Shown in pieces: positions 12,601-24,600 of a DNA stretch of 64,000 bases. The position numbers were made by a program, and so were the translations under genes. How positions within the stretch are numbered: position 1 is the stretch's first letter; every line of letters starts with the position of its first letter. Source of the stretch: Dryococelus australis (taxonomy: Eukaryota > Arthropoda > Insecta > Phasmatodea > Phasmatidae). The notes under the pieces were generated by a model that made no database searches, was not told the origin of the DNA, and saw only the letters and a list, made by a program, of their open reading frames with translations. The stretch spans positions 59,696,777-59,760,776 of the forward strand of contig CM057002.1 of NCBI GenBank assembly GCA_029891345.1, written 5' to 3'.

Positions 12601-15600
12601 TTCTGAGCCCACCCAGGTTGGGTGGGATTGTCGCTGGTATGCCAAGACACAGTAGAAAGTTACGACAGCAGCTATGTGCCCTACAATGTTATGTTGACCT
12701 ACAAGGAGGGATTACTGCCATATCTCAGCCAACTGCACAGAGCGGGATGCCTGCTACTTTCTGCCTGAAGGGCAGTGAAGGGGGAGGGGGTGGCTTATGC
12801 CTACTTGTGGAAGAATATTACAGGGAACATCCAGCCTGTACCCTTTCCAAGGTCTGAAGGTCCATACCTAGGTTGATGATGTTGCTAGAGTAAGGGGGTT
12901 GCGCGTTCATCTAGGATGCACAATGGGGTGAGGTTGACCCCAAAGAAACTGGTGATTCTCGTACCCAAGTAAACTGTGATAGTTTAAGCTATAAGAAGTG
13001 ATGTTCATGGAAGTCTTGGCAACAGATGCTGAGCGAAACTGCCATGAACCCTCGTTTGCTGCCTGTATTTATACTCTCTAAACCCAGTGCTCCTCCCCAG
13101 CCTGAGCAAAAAATTTTGGAGCTGCCAGCCAAAGCCTGACCACTGTAGATACACTTTTAAGGAGTATGCCTAGCTTCCCAGCTCCGATGGGGAGAGGTTG
13201 ACGTTGCCGCCAGCCAGTAGGTAATAAATAAAATGTAATTAGCATGCTTCCCTTGATTTACCATCATATCACAAATTGCTAATTTAGAATATGTATCATA
13301 TTACAACCAAACAATATAAACTACCAGACAACTAGAGCAACTCTTTATTAGGTTGATGTAAAATGCTGTGTGCATGAATAAACAGCTGGACAGAAACTAC
13401 CATGCAAACTTAATCCGAGTTTTTGTTCCTTTGTTGATGCTTGGAAATAATAGCATGGCCGTTATGTGATAAAAACATGGTACATTCAAAATTAAATACA
13501 GCAACTGATGATATGTAGTTCCTTCATTTTTTGCAAGCCATTCTTCAAGAACAGATGAAACATTGTTGTTACGACTTTGATACAGTAAAATCTGTACATA
13601 GTCCATTCCCGATTGGAAGCAACTTCTGAAAATCTACCTTTGAAAAAACACTCTAGGTATAACATGTCACCTTATTTTTCAATAACCTGTATTCCACACA
13701 TATATAACACTATGGTTAACTTAAGAGTACTATATTAGTGAATAAATGAACCTTTACCTTAATATCTTCTATAACTTGTAATATTTATTTCTTTTCTAAA
13801 TATGAATTAACAACAGCGAGTGCAGCGACGTGTTGGCAACGACTGGTAAGAAATAGTTCACAGTTAAAATGTTATTTTAACCTCGTTTTTTAGTATACTA
13901 TTTGTAAATTAAACGGTGCCTATTGAAGTATTTAGGTAGCTCTGATGGCAACATATCTCATTTTTTAGTTTAAAATAACAGCGGAAAATATTGTGAGTAG
14001 GCCGTAATGGTACGGTATTGTTTTATCGAGCGAGAAAGCATCTGAAAAACTGTCTGCTGGTGAGGCTTGTCGCTTTCTCCCTCTTTCTTCGTCTCTTTCA
14101 AACTCTGGAAATTTCGCTTCGCTAGTAAGCAGGTATATTATACTTATTTTCAATTGTAGCATATTTCATGCTTATTACAGTAAAATAATGATTTTTGAAT
14201 TTGTAATTTACAACTGAAAAGATATTTTAATGTATGAAAACGTATTTTGATATATTTAGATATGATGGCGGGACAGTTGCCTAGTAAAGTTGGCAGACGT
14301 GGCGAGCCATGACATGGCGTGTTGCTTTTTGTCAAAAGAAAAATACTTCAAATTAATACATCACATTTGTAGATGTTGTGTTTTTTAAACCTGCTTAGGC
14401 AAGTTACGATGTGATAAATCTGTGTTTCCATGGCAGTAATAAATATACTGTGGCGTGTGTTTTGTTAATCATTGCATCTGTGAAATGGTGTGCCTTTGTG
14501 CATCGTGGTCGATACAGCCCTGTGTGTGCGTGATTTCAAATATTTGATTAGCACTATTTATACATTTAAAATTTGGACTGTTTTTATGACGAGGTTATTT
14601 ATATACATCGTCTGTTTAGCTATCACAACGTTGTACCTTTGCCCTATGGGGTTTGAAAAAGTCATGTAACGTAATTAGCCACAATCCCAGAAGAAAAAAT
14701 ACTAAGCCCAGCCTGATAAAGTTCAATAAACCTAATAACAGTAAGTAGCAATACATAGAAATATGAGCGGAATAAAAGTTATCGTAGGCTTATTTGTGTG
14801 CATGTTCACCGTTGTCTTTTAAAGTTTGTATGACAAAAATGAGCAACACGAGTTGTGTGCTTGAATTTAATGTGCCTTTTTCACTGGTTGTTCCTTCGTT
14901 TTAATATTTATTCCAACTGAGGCTGTCCTTTTAGAGAAATGATCCAACACATATCAATAACAAACGGATAATTAGTACAATCCTTTACCTCGCAGTTGTA
15001 TAGTGTTAAACACAGTCGTGGCAAAATACTAATGTGCATTACATGTATTGAGCTACGTCATGGAAAACAAATATGTTAATGTAAAATAACCATACAAACT
15101 GTCTTCAATTCAGGCATTTTTAAAACGTCATAAAGCTGACCTGAATCATGTTAGAGGCCTAAACTGTGAATATTCATACGGAATGGTTTTTGGAATATGA
15201 CTAGAATTCTTTGAAAAACTGTAAACAGTAAACAACAGATTTGTCAAGTATAAAAGTAGAAGTCACATTTCAATGTTTATTTTTAGGTGTAGCAAAAGTA
15301 TACGAACATATGTACACACGCAATGGAATGTAAACATTGATTTTGACAGATGCTACATGGAAGTCACATGGCAATGTCTGTTTACATTTGGCGGAAGGAT
15401 ACGAAACGGGCCTGCAAGTAGATATTTAGCAGGGCTCCGAGAAAGTTGCTTCCAATGGGTAATGGACTTTATTTATAGTTAGTTTTGTGAGGGACTGGAC
15501 AACAAAAAAATGATGCATGCAGACAAACAATGCACACAAGATTGTCCCTATATCTTGTTATTAATGTAAAATTCGAAATTACGTAGTTTACAGTAGAAGC

Positions 15601-18600
15601 ACAATTTAACACAGTTGGATATAAGGCAGTTTCAGGTGAGAGACTAAACTAAGAGAATAACTTGCCTCACTTCATTCTCATCAGCTCTTGTGACCTTATT
15701 GTTAAAAGTTGCCCAAATCTCTCCATTCCACTCCCTGCCACTTTGTTTTTCTTGAGTGTGAGTAAGGCCTTATTTTGTTTCAGCAATGGCGTTTGCTTCC
15801 GTATCTCGCTGCAGCGTATGCATTTACACATTTCTCAACCGTCTTTGCCATTGCTATGCTTGACTTCGTTGAAATATCCCAGAAAGGGGAGGGCTTGGAA
15901 ACTTTGGTGAGTAGTACGGCAGTATCTGGAGCTATGTAAATACAGATTTTTTTTGTCATTCCGTATTTAAATAAAAAAAATTTGAAGACATGATTTTATT
16001 ATACATTTTATTTTGAAAATTTATAATTTATACATATAAGTTTTTTTGTGTAATGTGTTTTTGCATTATCTTTTTAAGAGTGAGGAAAATAGAGGTGAAC
16101 TGTGTGTTGTGTTATTCTGCTGTATTTCCTCTATAAAAATGTACAGAGGAAAGACTTTTTTTCTTTGTACTGACGCGTCATGGGCTCGGAAACTGTCTAT
16201 GGCAACGTCACAGGTAGGTACTAGTTTTGGTGTCCAGGGCTGTCACTCAGGTTAAGGTCTGTGCTATCTCAATGGCAGGCTGGGGTCTGACAAATATACA
16301 AGGTTGGCCGGGTGGCCTGGTGGCTGGGCACTAAGTTAATTACCGGCTGTGCTGTTTGCGGGTGGTGTGAAGACCAGGGGTCATGGCATTATCTTTACTG
16401 GCACTGATGCGGCTGGGCTGCGGTGCTGGATAGCGGCTGCTGGGTGCGCTCGTGGAGCTGGATGTTCCCCAGGGGTTGCACTGGACGGGAGTGTAGGCCT
16501 TGGTTGGACTGGTCGCTCTGCTTCCCTTAAACCTGGGGCATGCAATGCCAAGTGGAACTTCTTCCCCTTGTCGGATGGCGGCGACCACTGGATGTGGTGT
16601 CCCAGGTGTCTTCATAGGGGTTGAAAATAGATAAGGGGAGGGAGCTGGGAGTTGAGGCCTCTCCAGTTGGTGGGCGGCATGAGCTCAGTCCCGGGGGTTA
16701 TCTTGGTAGAGTTCCTTGTTGGATGGGGTGCAGCCTCAGGTAGTCTTGTAGGCAGCATTGCCTTTCTCTCCTGCAGATCCTTCCCACCCCTTTTTGGTGT
16801 AAGGTATGGAGGGGTGCTTCAACTGGCCTTGCAAGAGAGGAGCAGGTGACAATTGGTCCCTAGATGAGTGACTGCTTCCGGGTTGATGCAGAGCCGTAAC
16901 TTCACCCCAGCCGGCAACATAAGAGGTGCAGTGGTTGGAGATCAGGTTTTTCTGTGAGTAGTCCGAAAGCAACTGCAGGTGTGGGCCCAAGGCAGTTAGG
17001 CCTCCGGAACCAGTCAAACATCCTCTCTGGCAACTCAGTGGTGCTGTGGACGGAGTGCAAATCAGCCTGGCGGTCAAGCCTCCATTGGGTTGTCTTGCTA
17101 GTAGTTGTGGCTCTGCCAGGGTGCACAGAATGGGTGGCTATCGAGCGTGTGTGTGGTACTGTTGTACGGGTCTCTGAAGGGGAGCCCACAGTCCTACACT
17201 AGACAGTAATATCAGTTGGTCAAATCCGGGTCTCCTGCTCCACTCTGGTGGGTGTAGTGTTTACTTGGGATCACACAATCACCTAAGGAAAGGAAATTCA
17301 AAGTAGGTGAGAATTTTTTTTTATTCCTGAGAATAATAGACATGGTGTTCATACGACGTCCTAAACTACCTTGAGCTGACCGGAAGTTAAAATACGCAAA
17401 TCCAGGTGAAGGGGACCTAGTTGTAAACTGGTTATGGCAAATTAGACTAGATAGCTATTAACTTTTCCTATCTCTCCTGTGCTGTCTTGAAGGGATGTAG
17501 AGGGTCCACTTCCTGAAGGGTTGTGGGGGGTTGCTGTTACCAGGAATAAGTGGAAAAGGGGGGGGGGGTTGATGACTTCCTATAGGTCTGCAGGGGGAGA
17601 TCCTCTGGAAGGTCTGGAAGACGGGTGTCATAGGCGCTGAAGGGCTTCGGAGTTGTCTGAAGACGTAGAGCGGTTAGAGAGTTCCAGCACACGAGGAGGT
17701 GGACCAAGCTGCCGGGGCTGTGTGGCTCTCAGAAGAGCCGACGAACAACGGGTGATTTTTGCCAGTGCACGGCTATAAATACTGGTCGGGTGGTCCTGGC
17801 CAGAGCTGCAGAATGGGAGTCAAGGCGTCACTCGTGGGCTGAGCCAAGGGTTGTCTGCTGGTGGTGGGAGTGCAACAGGTGGCGCTATCCCTCGGCGCAC
17901 CCTTGAACTACTAGCTTGCTTGGGATGGCTTTCGGTCACTGCCTCATTCATTCTTCTTAGGGGGGGGGGGGGGGGGTGTTTAGTGTGGCTCTTGGACTGC
18001 GGTGAATGGTACAATACTGGCGTATCTGTACTACTCTTCGCGACAAGGGATATAACCTGTAGCCACTCTGGTATATTATACTTGGTTCGAACCCCGTCCG
18101 GTGCGCCAAGGCGATACGCACCGACGAAATTATGTCATGGTTGCATCATTCCAAAGAGTGTCACGCATCAATACTATAAATATATATTACTAATACCTTT
18201 TTGTAAAATATTTTTTTGCACATTTTAAGTACTTTTTTTACATGATTTTCACATCAAGAAATATGTAGTACACAATTTACAGGAATCTGAATAATGCGAA
18301 AATTTTTTTGATTCATTTTAAATACATCACAGTCATCACCTTTTCTATTTTTTGAATAGGCACATATTAATATTTCTCTAATAGTGGTGGGTTGATTCCA
18401 TATTTTCACTGTTACCAATTCCCAGTTTAATTCCAGTATTCTTATCTTGATTCTGGAATTGGTTTGATTCCTATTATTTAATAACAAGAGCTACAAGTTT
18501 ACCAGAGAAATATAGTAGAAATTGACATGAAAAGTATGGGTATAGCATAAAAATGATATTATTAAATAATACCTGTCTCTGCAAGTTGATATTGTATGAT

Positions 18601-21600
18601 AAATAATTAAAGTAATAGCTTAATATATTATAAATAAGTTTCTTTTGTGCTTTTAAACACTTGTAACTTCATACGTACAAGCAAACAGCAATGTGCCTTG
18701 TTATGTGAGTAGTAGACTGGGACTATCCCTGCCTTTTAAACACTTGTAATTACATACATACATCGTGTGTCAGGGACATTGATGGAGGAGGCGGATGGAA
18801 CGGCCGCGTGTTCTCCCTCCTTTCAGCGTCAAGAACTATTTTAGTGATTCATTACAACCAATATTGTATGGTTTTCCGTGTATGCAAATAAAATGTGTTC
18901 TTATATTACCATATTGGTGAGTAAGACCGTGTGCGTGTATATGCCACGTCAGATGTTTTTGATGAAACATTCAGAATAAATAATATTTTGAGTAGCACAC
19001 ACTAAATTTTTATATTCCCGTAAACATTGCTGGGCCGCATCATGCCAGTGCAGAGGCCAACACGCCGCCTACATTTCATAGAAATTTAACACATTGACGT
19101 TAATCGCATGAATCAGCATGTGTTCCCAATACCGGGTTGCTGTTACGAATTGAACCGGCCCTGTAATGATGGCAGTGGTGGCAGCTGTCTCGCAGCCGCC
19201 CACCAGAATAATCTTGTAGCGACCGACAGACAGCTGCCCAGCCCCGACGATCTAGGCACGAGCGACAACAGCAAGCCGCTGCGTCAATCTCCTACGGAGT
19301 ATAGCTCTATGTAATCATTATAATTATGATGTACACTTGGATTATAATTATATATACCGGCTATAAGTAGAGCCACGAGTATTTCGCGAATTCATTCGGA
19401 GACAATGTAGACTTCAAACACTTGTTATTTTCTCTTACTATTGTGATTGGATGACAATGCTTTAGACACGCCCCGTTTAACTGTGAGCCAGTAATAAGCT
19501 CTAGGCAGTAGTGTGAGTGAGTGTTTAACAGTCCTGTACAGAGCCCTCACTAGATCATAGGAACCAATAAGCAAACGATAATGCCTTGAGTGTATGGAGA
19601 GCTGTCCAGCCTAGCTTGCTGCCAACTCAATCCGCGAAATACTAGTGGCTCTAACTATAAGGAATGTCTTCCTATTTTTGGAAAAAAAAATTCCTAAATT
19701 AGAGGCGCGCCTCAGAATTCATGCTTCAAAGTCATTTATAGGCCTATAATTAATCTCCTACAGCATATAGTTGTACATAATTATTATAATCAAGATGTAG
19801 ACACTTTGATTATAATGTATATATACAGACTAAAAGGTATGTCTTCCGATTTTTGGGAAAAAAATTCTGAGCGGGCGAGCTATTGCGGACAAGGCTTAAT
19901 GCAGAAAGCCGTCTTTCTCTGCTTGTCATAAATAATTAGCTTTTTTTTTTTTTTAGTTTTCCTTTGTAAAATGCAAATCAGACAAGCAGGTGACATGTTT
20001 CACATCATGTGCGCCACTGATAGATCCCATCTGCAGTGCAAGCATGCATTCAACCTTTGGACGTGAGCATTCTTTTCTCATTTTCACTTCCTTCCAACCA
20101 GGCCCAGCAGGAGGTGGGGGGTGAAGCTCCTTCTTCAACCCCCGTGACAAACAATTCACAGCTAACACCGTCCTTGGTGGAATAAGTACATCCTTTGCCT
20201 GGAAAATGCTGTATTTTTAGGTTATTCTTGCTTGAATGCATGTGACCCTTCGTCACAGCGCATTTCTGTACTGTTTCTCTCCCTTGGGTGCTGTCAAGTC
20301 CAGTGATGCAGATTAAAAAAATAACAGTCTGATAGCAAGGGGCTAAACATTTCACGAGTTAACACTTGCCCCATGTTTGACAGATAGGTGCCATGCCCCA
20401 TTAGAACACTGCCTTTTTTTGCTACTGTACTCGGTCACTCCCAGAATAGCGCGGAAAGCTATAACGGGGGTCTGAGTTATGTCCCCCAACAGCAGTGTTA
20501 TGTCGTGCTTTTTCTGTATTTTTGCCACAAAATTTAAAGTCAGCTGTGGCTGGTTGTGGCATTTTATGAAAAGATGGCATTTGAGCATTAGAAAAAGTAA
20601 TGAATTTTCAGAAATTCACTGTACAAGTTGGAAGTCAGTACAACTATTTACTTGCTCTGTCAGATTATACAGTCATGCTCAGCATAACAGCAGATGGGTG
20701 AAAAATACCACTAGTTATGAAACAGAAAACTGTTTCAAAAGAGTTTTCCACCTGAAATAATAGTTTACGTACAGGAAAACAGTGGATAACAGAATAACTT
20801 GTCATAGACTGGAGTTCTGCTCTATGGAATAAATGACTTGGTGCACTCGTAAAGCAGCAGTCATTGCTTGTCTTGGACAGTTTTGTGGTCACAAATAGGA
20901 GAATGTTAAAAAAATGCCTTCGAGAAGACGAATCATATCTTGTTGTAATCCTGGGAGGATTGACAGGAATTTTGCAACAGTTTGAAGTTTTAATAAACCA
21001 CCTTTTTTAAAACACACATTCACAGACTTTACAATGCTTGGGCACAGACCACTCTAGAGACGACAAAAATTGGATGTTTGAAAAGAGCTTTAGCTGCAGA
21101 AATGTGTAATTGGTTCATCGGGGCATGATGTGCCATTTCTACAGAAATTGTATCACATAACTTCAAGGACACAGGTATTTATGGCAAAATGAGGGATACA
21201 GGAGTACAGAAGATGACCTTTTGTGGGAAGACAATGAGGCTAACAAGGACGAAGAAGCTGGAGAAAATGGTAATGAAAGTAGGGTTGTGCGAATATTCGT
21301 TATATTGCAACTCAAATCGATAATTGCTGCCTTTCATTATTGTTATCTGTAACAAATTTTCCAGTCTAATATTCAATTACTGTGAGGTTACCTGCTATGC
21401 AATCCAGTAACAATTCTTCTAACCTAAGAGCTTATCAATACACGGAATAAAATAAATTTGTTTGAGGCACGCGCACACCATATCACTACATGCTTTTTAT
21501 TTTGATTTGCAAAGCACTTTTTTTGTTACTAGATGTATGGACGTAGCCAAAATAAAACACAGTTTACTACCGCAGGATTAACCAAATGCTTTATTGCTAT

Positions 21601-24600
21601 AACCTTGTATTGTTCTACTGCCGGCATAAATATTTCATAAACTCAAAATAAAAGTAATTAGAGAAGGTACTATCCCGTAATAACAATACATTTCATTTAA
21701 ATATTTTTCACTCTTTAGCACATGATAGTAATGCTTTGTATGTTTACGTAATTGCCGATATTGATAGTCCAGGTAGTAGAAACACCTACGAAATTGAATG
21801 AGGAGGGTGTTAGGTCAGTGCTGGATGTGGTGTTGGTCAGACCTGGGAATGCTGTAGTTGATGCAATAGTATTGGATGGTATAAATGACCATCATATACC
21901 GGTTGTGCAAATAGGATTGGCAGGATGAGGGAAGTTTAACTGCAGAACGGTTGGAGTGGCAGTATGGGAGAGGAGACAAGAAGGGGGCAGAAATCCTCCT
22001 GAGAGATAGGTTTTAAAAATGGTCTATGGAGGAAGGAAGAATTATGGAAGGAGTTTAGGTGAATAATAGAGGTTATGTTGGAGAAATTTGTGCCAAAGAA
22101 AAGGTTACGGGCTGGAGGAGATCCGCCATATAATGGTCAAGAGATTTTAAAAATGAAGCAGAAGTGTAGAAAATTATATGCCAAGTGTAGAAATGAAGGG
22201 ATTATAAGATCTAAGGAAATGATTAAACAGATGGGTAGGGAGCTGGAAAGGATTATCAAACAGGCAAAGAATGTATTTTTGTGGAACATGGTGGAAGAAG
22301 GAAAAGGCAAGATATGTTAGGATGCTAAGGGGAGGAGAGGAAGGGATCCCTCTGCTGAAAGGAAGGGATGGTAGGTATGCGACAAACGACCAAGAAAAAT
22401 TGGAGATGCTGCAAGGCCAGTACTTGTCAGTGTTTGATGCAAAGGAGGATTGGAATAGGGGTGCAAATAGTGTTTGGGAGGTGTAGTAAGTTTGATATGA
22501 GGGAGTGGGAGATAAAAAAAAGGTAATTAGGGGTTTGAAGAGCACTAAGGCAGGGGGACCAGATGAGATAGGAAACGCAGCACTACAGTTTGGTGGGAGA
22601 GAGTTGGTGAAATATTTAAAGGTGCTGTTTAAAAAGTCCTTAGGAGAGGGTAAGTTACCACAAGGTTGGAAGGATGCGATGGTGGTACCTATACACAAGC
22701 AGGGAGAGGATAGGAGGAGGTCTGGTAACTACAGACCGGTGAGTTTCACATCAAGTCCAGGAAAAGTAATGGAGAGGCTGGTGGTGCAGTATGTGGTGAG
22801 GGTAATGAACAATAGGAATTGGTTGAAGGAGTCACAGCATGGTTTCAGGAAGGGATACTCGTGTGAAACTCAGCTGGCTGGGCTGAGGATCTGGTGCAGG
22901 TAGTAGATGAGGGGAAGCAGGTGGATGCCTGCTTCATAGATTTTGAGAAGGCATTTGATAAGGTGCCCCATGGGACATTGATGAGGAAAGTGGAGGCGCT
23001 GATACCGGACAGGAGGGTAGTGGAATGGATAGGGGACTTCCTCAGGGGGCGAAGGCAGAGGGTAGAAGTGGGGTAGGCAATATCGGAGGATGGGCAGGGG
23101 TTACGTCAGGGGTACCACAGGGAAGCGTGTTAGGTCCTTTGTTATTTACCGTAATGGTAAATTATATTGGTTTTTGGTGATTAGGGGAAAAATAATATTG
23201 CTTGCAGACAATTGTGTTGTGTATGCAGAAGTGGAGGAAAAAAAAGGGGGGGGGGGGGGAATTGCAGGTGGACATTGACAAGATATGGTTGTGGACCAGG
23301 CAAAATAAAATTAAGGTAAATGTAAGAAAAACTAAGGTAGTGAGGTTTACAAGGAAGAAGTTGATAAAGAGACATGTACAAATGGGAGGAAAAGAGGTAG
23401 AAGAAGCAGCAGAATATAAGTATCTAGGGATAGTACTGCAGGGAGACCTCCGATGGAAGAAACCTGTAGTGAGGGTGGTTGCAAAGGGAAGAAGGTCTCT
23501 GGGTATGTTGAGAAGGGTGTTGAAAGGAGTCAGCTGTGAGGTGAAGAAGAAGTCATATGTCACAATTGTACGGCCAATGTTAGAATATGCTGCAGCAGTA
23601 TGGGACCCGTATGTGGAGATGGAGGTGCGAGAGCTGGAAAAGGTGCAGAGAAGGGCAGCAAGATGTGGAGAAGGCAAGGGCAGGATGATGAGGAGGAAGG
23701 GAACTATTGGCCATCAGTGATGATGAAAGAAATGGGGTGAGCTCATTGAAGGACAGGAAGAAAGTAGAACGGCTAGTCAGGATGTACAGGGTGGAAAATG
23801 ATGAGGGAGGATGGGGAGGGCTACACTGCAAGCTAAGTAAGGGCGTATTTAGAGGAAGAGGAAACAACAGCGAGGAGCTTCAGAGGGTGTGGAGGAGAAC
23901 GGAACGGGGTAGGCAGTCCATGCTTGTGAGGTGTGTGAGGGAGTGGAATGTGTTGAGAGAGGAATTGTTGTCTATGAGGGGGGCTGGAAAGTTCAGGAAG
24001 GGAGTGGAGCAGGAGTTGGTTGGGTGAAGGAGAGGTGGGAGAGCTTGCCATCGGGCGGTAGCCTAATTGCGAGTGTATGCATTATTATAATATATTGTGC
24101 ACTTGAATAAGCAAGCAAAATCTTGCACTCGCAAGTACAATCGATACTTCGTACATGGTCGATGTCTGCAACTATGGTACTTACAACGTGAAAATAATAT
24201 GACCATGATTGACGTAAAAAAGGAATATGGATGATCACATTATATTTTGGAAACGACGAACTAGTAATTAACAAAACTTCACTTATGGCACAAGCTAAAT
24301 TACGAATCAAATGAAGTTCTTATTTTTACCACTTGAATCAGTAACAAACGGATATTATTTTTGTTGTTGGTACACATGTGTCCTGCGATTATATTTCTGT
24401 GACGTTTATTTTATCAACGCTTCATTTGTTTACAATTTACATTGTGTTCTGGTTACTTTTACCGTAGTATTTGGTGCAAATACAAAAATGGGAAATGTGG
24501 AAGAAATTAATGAGGACCACTCAATTGCCATTCAGTCCAAGTCCAAAAGAAAGAAAATAAAAGTTGTTTGGAATTTTTTCACACGGGGAAAGTGACAAGG

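Noticed and set aside
16340..18228. Overlapping open frames of ~90-125 codons
   Set aside because: All lie inside LTR copy D, in GC-rich sequence, with no motif; several cross poly-G runs.
22174..22698. 174-codon minus-strand open frame (and similar at 23162-23677)
   Set aside because: Antisense shadow of the LINE reverse transcriptase.
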